Under the pieces are notes generated by a model that worked only from the letters and a program-made list of their open reading frames with translations, ran no database searches and had not been told where the DNA came from. A stretch of DNA of 35,598 nucleotides from CAKSHP01 sp045636325 (GTDB lineage: Bacteria > Bacillota > Clostridia > UBA1381 > UMGS1253), in assembly GCA_045636325.1 (NCBI GenBank), contig JAZTXH010000007.1, positions 1-35,598 of the forward strand, in the 5' to 3' direction. A program made the position numbers and the translations under genes. Below are positions 29,684 through 35,598 of the stretch, in pieces (positions within the stretch are counted from its first letter, which is position 1; each line of letters begins with the position of its first letter).

Positions 29684-31126
29684 ATGAGTGATATTAATCT
29701 TACAATGCTAACAGACTTTTATGAATTTACTATGGCAAATGGCTTTTTTGAGCATGGATATAAAGATAAGACAGTTTACTTTGATATGTTTTTCAGGAAA
29801 GTTCCTGATGATGGCGGATACGCAATAATGATGGGCGTTGAGCAGATGCTTAAGTACTTGTCTGATTTACATTTTACAGATGAAGACATTGAATATTTAA
29901 AACGCAGAAATATTTTTTCTCAAGGTTTTCTTGATTATCTTAAAAACTTTAAGTTTGAATGTGATGTATGGGCAATTAAAGAGGGCACTCCAATTTTTCC
30001 GGGAGAACCTATTGTCACAATAAAAGGTCCTGTAATTCAGGCTCAGTTTGTGGAAACAATGATTCTTTTAACAATCAATCATCAGTCTCTTATTGCAACT
30101 AAAGCAAACCGAATTGTTCGTGCAGCTCAGGGAAGAGCGGTTATGGAGTTTGGCTCAAGAAGAGCGCAGGGGTATAATGCTGCTATTATGGGCGCAAGAG
30201 CGGCGTATATTGCAGGTTGTGCAGGTTCTGCATGTGCTATTGCTGAGCGTGATTATGGGGTGCCCGCTCTTGGAACGATGGCTCATAGCTGGATTCAGCT
30301 TTTTGAAGATGAATACGATGCTTTTTATGCCTATGCAAAAACCTATCCTGATAACTGTGTATTACTTGTCGATACATATAATGTATTAAAAAGCGGTGTA
30401 AAAAATGCAATAAAGGTGTTTGATGAAGTTTTAAAACCTATGGGTTACAGACCCAAGGGAATACGTATTGACAGCGGTGATATAACATATCTTTCTAAAA
30501 AAGCAAGAAAAATGCTTGATGATGCCGGATACAGCGACTGTAAGATTGTGGCATCGAACTCACTGGATGAGTTCATTATTCGTGATACTTTAAATCAGGG
30601 GGCATGTATTGACCAGTTTGGTGTAGGTGAAAGACTTATTACTTCAAGGTCAGAGCCGGTATTTGGTGGCGTATATAAAATTGTTGGTGTTGAGGAAAAA
30701 GATGGAACAATTTCACCAAGAATAAAGCTTTCTGAAAATGTATCAAAAATAACTACACCTTGCTTTAAACAGCTTTACAGACTTTATGAAAGGCAGACCG
30801 GTAAGGCGATTGCAGATGTTATAACACTTCACGATGAAGTTATTGACGACACAAAGCCATACGAAATTTTTGACCCTGAGCATACATGGAAAAGAAAAAA
30901 GATTACCGATTTTAAAGCAGTTCCTCTTTTAACGAAAATGATGGAAAAAGGAAAGCTTATATACGAAACTCCCGATATTGAAATTTTGCGAGCATTCTGT
31001 CGCGAACAGGTAGATACCCTTTGGGATGAGGTTACGCGTTTTGAAAATCCCCACACATATTATGTGGATTTGTCTGAAAAGCTGTGGAATGTGAAAAATG
31101 AGCTTTTAAGTAAATTTTCAAAATAA
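29684..31126 (+). CDS. pncB: Nicotinate phosphoribosyltransferase
   Basis: 480 aa, the normal length for the long bacterial form. It converts nicotinate and PRPP to nicotinate mononucleotide in NAD salvage. Recognisable parts: LTMLTDFYEFTMANGFFEHG at the start, FDMFFRKVPDDGGYAIMMG, EFGSRRAQGYNAAIMGARAAYIAGC, GTMAHSWIQ, and RIDSGDITYLSKKAR with the phosphoribosyl site. RBS AGAGGG precedes the ATG. It lies between pcrA and a metallophosphoesterase with gaps of 31 and 25 bases, probably one transcript. NAD salvage is of some interest given the TIR gene at 5980, but they are far apart. Confidence 0.93.
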   Translation: MSDINLTMLTDFYEFTMANGFFEHGYKDKTVYFDMFFRKVPDDGGYAIMMGVEQMLKYLSDLHFTDEDIEYLKRRNIFSQGFLDYLKNFKFECDVWAIKEGTPIFPGEPIVTIKGPVIQAQFVETMILLTINHQSLIATKANRIVRAAQGRAVMEFGSRRAQGYNAAIMGARAAYIAGCAGSACAIAERDYGVPALGTMAHSWIQLFEDEYDAFYAYAKTYPDNCVLLVDTYNVLKSGVKNAIKVFDEVLKPMGYRPKGIRIDSGDITYLSKKARKMLDDAGYSDCKIVASNSLDEFIIRDTLNQGACIDQFGVGERLITSRSEPVFGGVYKIVGVEEKDGTISPRIKLSENVSKITTPCFKQLYRLYERQTGKAIADVITLHDEVIDDTKPYEIFDPEHTWKRKKITDFKAVPLLTKMMEKGKLIYETPDIEILRAFCREQVDTLWDEVTRFENPHTYYVDLSEKLWNVKNELLSKFSK

Positions 31127-31151
31127 AGAATAAGAATAAAGGAGAAATAGT

Positions 31152-31859
31152 GTGGCACTGTTTGCAATTTCAGATTTACATCTGCCATTGGGTGTTAATA
31201 AACCAATGGACATTTTTGGCCGTGATTGGGAAAATTATGTTGAAAAGCTGAAAGAAAACTGGCAGGGAAATGTAAAAGATGGAGATACGGTTGTAATGCC
31301 CGGTGATTTTTCTTGGGCGATGCATATAAAAGATTCTCAGGCAGATTTTGAATTTATACAAGCGCTTCCAGGCAGAAAAATTTTGTTGCGCGGAAATCAT
31401 GATTACTGGTGGGATACATTATCAAAGTTAGAGCGTTTTAAAACAGAAAAAAACTTTGACACTGTACATTTTCTGCACAACAATTATTTTGTGTATGAAA
31501 ATACTGCTATCTGCGGCACAAGGTTTTGGAACTGTCCCGGAATTACTGCATTGAATGAAGAGGATGAAAAAATATATAAACGTGAGCTTATAAGGTGCGA
31601 GCTTACATTGGAAAAAGCAAAAGGCGACGGATTTGACGAAATTATATTTTTTACTCATTATCCGCCGGTAAGCAGGGAAGGAAATGTTGACAAAGAATTT
31701 TGTGAAATAATGAAAAGGTATGATGTGAGGCACGTGCTTTATGGACATATACACGGAAATCAGAAGCGTTTTGCTTTTGTGGGTGAGTATGATAGCATAA
31801 AATTTGACCTTGTTTCGTGTGATTTTTTGTCTTTTTTGCCATTAAAATTAAAAGATTGA
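31152..31859 (+). CDS. Calcineurin-like metallophosphoesterase
   Basis: 235 aa from GTG at 31152 (AAAGGAGAAATA just upstream). The dimetal site is complete: ISDLHL (Asp8, His10), MPGDFSWAM, LRGNHDYWWDT, FFTHYPPVS and LYGHIHGNQ. The spacing matches the YkuE-like and other small cytoplasmic phosphoesterases of Firmicutes; the substrate (phosphoester, nucleotide or UDP-sugar) is not evident. There is no signal peptide. It closes the pcrA-pncB cluster. Confidence 0.9.
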   Translation: MALFAISDLHLPLGVNKPMDIFGRDWENYVEKLKENWQGNVKDGDTVVMPGDFSWAMHIKDSQADFEFIQALPGRKILLRGNHDYWWDTLSKLERFKTEKNFDTVHFLHNNYFVYENTAICGTRFWNCPGITALNEEDEKIYKRELIRCELTLEKAKGDGFDEIIFFTHYPPVSREGNVDKEFCEIMKRYDVRHVLYGHIHGNQKRFAFVGEYDSIKFDLVSCDFLSFLPLKLKD

Positions 31860-31878
31860 AAAAAATTTATTAAAAAGG

Positions 31879-31906
31879 TTGCATTTTTTTGTTTTTGTGA
31901 TATAAT
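31879..31906 (+). promoter_or_regulatory. Promoter of tig
   Basis: TTGCAT (31879-31884), 16-base spacer, TATAAT (31901-31906). The leader to the ATG at 32020 is about 107 bases and holds only a short hairpin (CCGATTATGTCGG). A second TATAAT-like site (31953-31960) is closer to the gene. I found no known heat-shock operator such as CIRCE or CtsR in it. Confidence 0.6.
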
Positions 31907-32019
31907 ATTTTAGGTTGAATATCCGTAGTGCCCGATTATGTCGGTTAATATATTATAATTTGGAATTAAATGTATATTTTGGAAAGAGATGTACATAATG
32001 TATTTGGAGGAAGATAGTA

Positions 32020-33306
32020 ATGAACACAAAAGTTGAAAAAATTGAAACAAATATTGTTGAAATTGAATTTGAAATAAGCAAGGAAGTTTTTGAGAAAGCT
32101 ATGCAGAAGTCTTACATAAAGAACGTTAAGCAGATAGCTCTTCCGGGTTTCAGAAAGGGTAAAGCTCCCAGAAAGATGATCGAAAAGATTTATGGTGAAG
32201 CTGTTTTTTATGATGATGCTATTAATTTTGCTTTTCCGGAAGCTTATGAAGAAGCTTTAAAAGAAGCAAAAGTAGAGCCCGTTTCACAGCCTGAGGTTGA
32301 TGTTAAGCGTTGGCCCGATGCAGAAAATACAATTATCCTTACAGCAAAGGTTACAGTAAAGCCTGATGTAAGAATAAGCAAGTTTGAAACTGTTGATATT
32401 GTAAAGCCTGAGTATCCTGTAACAGATGAGGATGTTGAAGATGAACTTAAGAGGGCACAGGAAAGAGCTGCACGCCTTATCACTGTTGAAGACAGAGCTA
32501 CAAAGGAAGGCGATACAGCTGTTATTGATTACGAAGGCTTTGTTGATGGTGTTGCATTTGAAGGCGGTAAGGGTGAAAACCATGAATTAGTTTTAGGCTC
32601 AGGTTCATTCATTTCCGGTTTTGAAGAACAGCTTATTGGTAAGAACACAGGCGATGATGTAGATGTTGTTGTAACATTCCCTAAAGAGTATCATGCATCT
32701 GAGCTTGCAGGTAAAGAGGCAACATTTAAAGTAAAGATTAACGCTATAAAGGTAAAAGAAGTGCCTGAGCTTGATAATGATTTTGCACAGGATGTAAGTG
32801 AATTTGATACTTTGGATGAATACAAAACTGATATTAAGGCAAAGCTTGAAAAAAATGCTGATGAGCGCGTTAAGCGTGAAATAGAAGATGCAGCTGTTGA
32901 TTTTGTTGTATCAAAGATGAAGGTTAACATTCCTGATGTTATGATTGAAAACAGAATTAACGATATGATTCGTGATTTTGAAATGCGTCTTTCTTACCAG
33001 GGGATGAATCTTGAAACATACTTAAAGTATGCAGGTATTGAAATGGATGCATTCCGCGGACAGTTTAAAGAACAGGCCGAAAAACAGGTTAAGGGAACTT
33101 TAGCTCTTGAGTCTATGGCTAAGAGAGAAAAGATTAAGGTTTCTAAGGAAGAAATCGCAGCTGAATATGAGAAAATGGCAGCGGATTACAAGATGGAAGT
33201 TGAGCAGGTTAAAGCATACGTTGCTGAAGAGGATGTTAAAAAGAGTCTTACAACCAACAAGACAATCGATGCATTGGTTGCAAAGGTAAATTTTGTAGAA
33301 GCATAA
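32020..33306 (+). CDS. tig: Trigger factor
   Basis: 428 aa, normal length for this ribosome-bound chaperone. The N-terminal domain carries the ribosome-docking signature GFRKGKAPRKMIEKIYG (46-62). The middle FKBP-type prolyl isomerase domain spans about 150-245 (GDTAVIDYEGFVDGVAFEGGKGE.., SFISGFEEQLIG). The C-terminal helical arms follow and end in VEA. RBS is GGAGGAAG. clpP and clpX follow in the order usual for many bacteria, linking folding of new chains with proteolysis. Confidence 0.97.
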   Translation: MNTKVEKIETNIVEIEFEISKEVFEKAMQKSYIKNVKQIALPGFRKGKAPRKMIEKIYGEAVFYDDAINFAFPEAYEEALKEAKVEPVSQPEVDVKRWPDAENTIILTAKVTVKPDVRISKFETVDIVKPEYPVTDEDVEDELKRAQERAARLITVEDRATKEGDTAVIDYEGFVDGVAFEGGKGENHELVLGSGSFISGFEEQLIGKNTGDDVDVVVTFPKEYHASELAGKEATFKVKINAIKVKEVPELDNDFAQDVSEFDTLDEYKTDIKAKLEKNADERVKREIEDAAVDFVVSKMKVNIPDVMIENRINDMIRDFEMRLSYQGMNLETYLKYAGIEMDAFRGQFKEQAEKQVKGTLALESMAKREKIKVSKEEIAAEYEKMAADYKMEVEQVKAYVAEEDVKKSLTTNKTIDALVAKVNFVEA

Positions 33307-33322
33307 TTTAAAATATCAGTTC

Positions 33323-33357
33323 AATGCTGTGCGGCAATTATTTTGCCGCATAGCATT
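33323..33357 (+). other. Strong hairpin between tig and clpP
   Basis: AATGCT-x-TGCGGCAA (33323-33337) pairs with TTGCCGCA-x-AGCATT (33343-33357) across a 5-base loop: 14 paired bases with one mismatch. It is followed by AAATATAT, not a T-run, so it looks more like an RNA processing or stability element than a terminator. Confidence 0.55.
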
Positions 33358-33381
33358 AAATATATAAGGAGGTAGTAAAAT

Positions 33382-33966
33382 ATGAGCTTAGTACCAACAG
33401 TCATTGAACAGACAAATCGAGGAGAGCGAGCATATGACATTTTTTCAAGACTTCTTAAGGAAAGAATTATTTTCCTAAGCGATGAGGTTAATGATGTTAC
33501 TGCAAGTCTTGTAGTAGCACAGATGTTGTTTCTGGAAAGTGAAGACCCTGATAAAGATATTCAATTTTACATTAACAGTCCAGGCGGTTCTATAACATCA
33601 GGTATGGCTATATATGACACGATGCAGGTTATTAAGTGTGATGTATCTACTATTTGTGTGGGTATGGCAGCAAGCATGGGGGCATTCCTGCTTTCGGCAG
33701 GAACAAAAGGCAAGCGTTTTGCACTTCCTCACAGTGAAGTTATGATTCATCAGCCATTAGGTGGTATGCAGGGGCAGGCGACAGATATTAAAATTCATGC
33801 AGACCGTATAATAAGAATGCGCGAAACATTAAATAAAATTTTGAGTGAAAACACAGGTAAACCTTTGGATGTTATCGAGCGTGACACAGAACGTGATAAT
33901 TTTATGAGTGCTTATGAAGCAAAAGAATACGGCCTTATTGATGAAGTAATTGAAAAGAAGGCGTAA
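33382..33966 (+). CDS. clpP: ATP-dependent Clp protease, proteolytic subunit
   Basis: A 194-aa serine protease that forms the tetradecameric chamber used with ClpX. The triad is Ser98 (VGMAASMGAF), His123 (VMIHQPLGG) and Asp172 (DTERDNFM). The N-terminus MSLVPTVIEQTNRGERAYDI is typical, with the processing site after the first residues in many species. RBS is AAGGAGG. It begins 75 bases after tig and ends 20 bases before clpX. Confidence 0.97.
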   Translation: MSLVPTVIEQTNRGERAYDIFSRLLKERIIFLSDEVNDVTASLVVAQMLFLESEDPDKDIQFYINSPGGSITSGMAIYDTMQVIKCDVSTICVGMAASMGAFLLSAGTKGKRFALPHSEVMIHQPLGGMQGQATDIKIHADRIIRMRETLNKILSENTGKPLDVIERDTERDNFMSAYEAKEYGLIDEVIEKKA

Positions 33967-33986
33967 TAATAAAAAGGAGGGTTTGT

Positions 33987-35282
33987 ATGGCAAACTCCAA
34001 AACACCTAATCCGCCGAAAGCTATAAGATGTTCTTTTTGCGGTTGTCAGGAAAGTGAAACCCGCGGTATCGTTGCAGGTCCGGGGGATATATATATCTGC
34101 AGTGAATGTGTGGATTTGTGCCGTAGCGTGCTTGACGGGCGTGATGAATTTACACACGGCGAAATAGATTTAAACGATATTCCGAAGCCGAAAGAAATCA
34201 AAGAAGTGCTTGATCAGTATGTAATCGGTCAGGATGAAGCTAAAAAAGCTATGGCGGTTGCGGTTTATAATCATTATAAAAGAATCGGCAGTGATTTTGA
34301 TGACGAAGTTGAACTTACCAAAAGTAATATTTTACTTTTAGGTCCTACAGGCTCTGGTAAAACATTTTTAGCGCAGACACTTGCAAAAATTCTTGATGTG
34401 CCGTTTGCAATAGCAGATGCAACATCACTTACTGAAGCTGGTTATGTTGGTGAAGATGTAGAAAATATACTTCTTCGTCTTATTCAGGCGGCTGACGGTA
34501 ATGTGGAAGCGGCAGAGCATGGTATTATTTATATAGATGAAATTGACAAAATAACAAAGAAAAGTGAGAACCCTTCAATAACCCGTGATGTAAGCGGTGA
34601 AGGTGTTCAGCAATCGCTTTTAAAAATACTTGAAGGCACTCTTGCATCTGTTCCGCCCCAGGGTGGAAGAAAGCATCCGCATCAGGAATTTATTCAGATT
34701 GATACCACAAATATTCTGTTTATATGTGGAGGAGCCTTTGATGGCATAGAAAGAATCATTCAGAAACGTACCGGAAATAATTCTATAGGTTTTGGGGCTG
34801 AAATAAAAAGCAAAAATAATGTGGATATTGGTAAGATTTTGAAGCTTATTACTCCTCAGGATTTGTTAAAATTCGGTCTTATTCCTGAATTTATCGGAAG
34901 ACTTCCTGTAATTGCAACACTTGATAAATTGGATACAGAAGCTTTTGTACGAATACTTACCGAGCCGAAGAATGCATTGGTAAAACAGTACAAGCGTTTG
35001 TTTGAAATGGATAATATTGATCTTGAGTTTGACTTGGATGCGATTGAAGAAATCGCAAAGAAGGCAAGCAGTCTCGAGACCGGTGCCAGAGGTTTAAGGT
35101 CTATAGTGGAAGAAATAATGCTTGACATTATGTATGAAGCTCCGTCAGATGAAAACATTGTAAAATGCGTAATTCATAAAAATGTTATTACAGGCGGAAT
35201 GAAACCTGAAATTATAAAAACAGCAAAGGTAAAAAAAGTTAAAAAAGAAGAAAATTTTGACAGTAAAAATGTTGGCGATTAA
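33987..35282 (+). CDS. clpX: Clp protease ATP-binding subunit ClpX
   Basis: A 431-aa AAA+ unfoldase. The N-terminal zinc domain uses Cys15, Cys18, Cys38 and Cys41 (CSFCG, CSECVDLC). Then Walker A GPTGSGKT, Walker B IIYIDEIDKI, the pore loop GYVGEDV, the ClpP-docking IGF loop (SIGFGAE) and sensor 2 GARGLRS. It recognises tagged substrates, unfolds them and feeds ClpP. The extra Lys-rich tail (KVKKVKKEENFD..) is species-specific. RBS AAAGGAGGG. Last gene of the tig-clpP-clpX cluster, with a terminator 1 base after the stop. Confidence 0.97.
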   Translation: MANSKTPNPPKAIRCSFCGCQESETRGIVAGPGDIYICSECVDLCRSVLDGRDEFTHGEIDLNDIPKPKEIKEVLDQYVIGQDEAKKAMAVAVYNHYKRIGSDFDDEVELTKSNILLLGPTGSGKTFLAQTLAKILDVPFAIADATSLTEAGYVGEDVENILLRLIQAADGNVEAAEHGIIYIDEIDKITKKSENPSITRDVSGEGVQQSLLKILEGTLASVPPQGGRKHPHQEFIQIDTTNILFICGGAFDGIERIIQKRTGNNSIGFGAEIKSKNNVDIGKILKLITPQDLLKFGLIPEFIGRLPVIATLDKLDTEAFVRILTEPKNALVKQYKRLFEMDNIDLEFDLDAIEEIAKKASSLETGARGLRSIVEEIMLDIMYEAPSDENIVKCVIHKNVITGGMKPEIIKTAKVKKVKKEENFDSKNVGD

Positions 35283-35283
35283 G

Positions 35284-35316
35284 AAAAGTGGGGACATCTT
35301 ATGCCCCCCACTTTTT
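35284..35316 (+). terminator. Terminator of the tig-clpP-clpX cluster
   Basis: AAAAGTGGGG / CCCCACTTTT, a 10-bp perfect stem with a 12-base loop and five Ts, immediately after the clpX stop. Confidence 0.88.
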
Positions 35317-35465
35317 ATATGATATTATTAAGTAGTGTTTGAGTCCTCCTATGTGTCGGTAAAGGTATTTACGAGAAAATAATTGTGAATTGTGTTATAT
35401 AGAATGATTTTTGGTAGAAAAATGTTGTGTAAATTGTAAAAACATAAAAAAATCTAAAAAAAGTG

Positions 35466-35494
35466 TTGACAAAGATAAAAAAAGGTGATATACT
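35466..35494 (+). promoter_or_regulatory. Promoter of a probable rRNA operon
   Basis: TTGACA (35466-35471), 17-base spacer, TATACT (35489-35494). What follows (cgaaagggag.., ggacattgaaaattaaacag.., aaacacgaaaag) is the sort of leader found upstream of 16S rRNA genes in clostridia. The region 35317-35465 has no gene and nothing else that I recognise. The rRNA itself is outside the window. Confidence 0.65.
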
Positions 35495-35598
35495 AATCAA
35501 GTCGCTTGACGAAAGGGAGTAAAAATCCTAGGTGTAAAGTGGGGCATTGGACATTGAAAATTAAACAGTATAAACGAAATAAAACACGAAAAGTACTT

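Noticed and set aside
1..35598. CRISPR array
   Set aside because: I saw no set of regularly spaced repeats; the only repeats are the two tRNA-derived units and the inverted pair around the S23 gene.

Overview
The window looks like chromosomal DNA of an AT-rich, low-GC Gram-positive bacterium, most likely an anaerobic member of class Clostridia (Bacillota). The evidence is: Bacillus/Clostridium-type promoters (TTGACA-N17-TATAAT) and strong AGGAGG-type ribosome binding sites; an infC-rpmI-rplT operon with a non-AUG infC start; a WalRK-like two-component operon carrying a GerM-like (GerMN) lipoprotein-type gene; an ECF transporter S component; a Na+-pumping decarboxylase beta subunit; abundant c-di-GMP enzymes; and tig-clpP-clpX. 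I cannot name a genus or species.

Layout. 1-1000: the end of an unknown gene and its terminator, an intact tRNA-Leu(UAG) on the minus strand, and upstream of it two 48-bp direct repeats of a broken tRNA-Leu 5' half. These flank a small cassette that encodes an S23-type four-helix-bundle protein between 20-bp inverted repeats; a consensus promoter points into the cluster. 994-5743 (minus): a five-gene operon, response regulator - sensor kinase - GerMN protein - ECF S component - P1-family peptidase. 5980-9857 (plus): a membrane-anchored vWA-like/TIR protein, MgtC family protein, TrmB and a small secreted protein. 9909-11729 (minus): AsnB. 12088-16339 (plus): a membrane EAL phosphodiesterase followed by a membrane GGDEF cyclase. 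16502-18528 (minus): an alpha/beta hydrolase, an IS remnant and a DEDDh exonuclease. 18730-21952: ProS, then an ion-riboswitch-like leader in front of a Na+-translocating decarboxylase beta subunit and a 44-aa gamma-like peptide. 22106-23765: a third GGDEF protein and a lipoprotein. 23796-25519: infC-rpmI-rplT with its leader, and a TSCPD protein. 25934-31859: OFA-family MFS transporter, PcrA helicase, nicotinate phosphoribosyltransferase and a metallophosphoesterase. 32020-35282: trigger factor, ClpP and ClpX. The window ends in a promoter and leader typical of an rRNA operon, so a 16S gene probably begins just past the edge.

Most of the window is housekeeping. The parts that stand out are the receptor-like extracellular-vWA/TM/TIR protein (5980-7854); the tRNA-Leu half-gene repeats around the S23 cassette (353-943); the riboswitch-like leader of the sodium pump (20493-20634), whose 5' motif resembles the yybP-ykoY manganese aptamer; and several decayed gene fragments in the longer intergenic stretches (262-378, 11876-12007, 17446-17511, 23000-23149, 25652-25941). 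I found no CRISPR array, no complete mobile element and no recognisable multi-gene defence operon.
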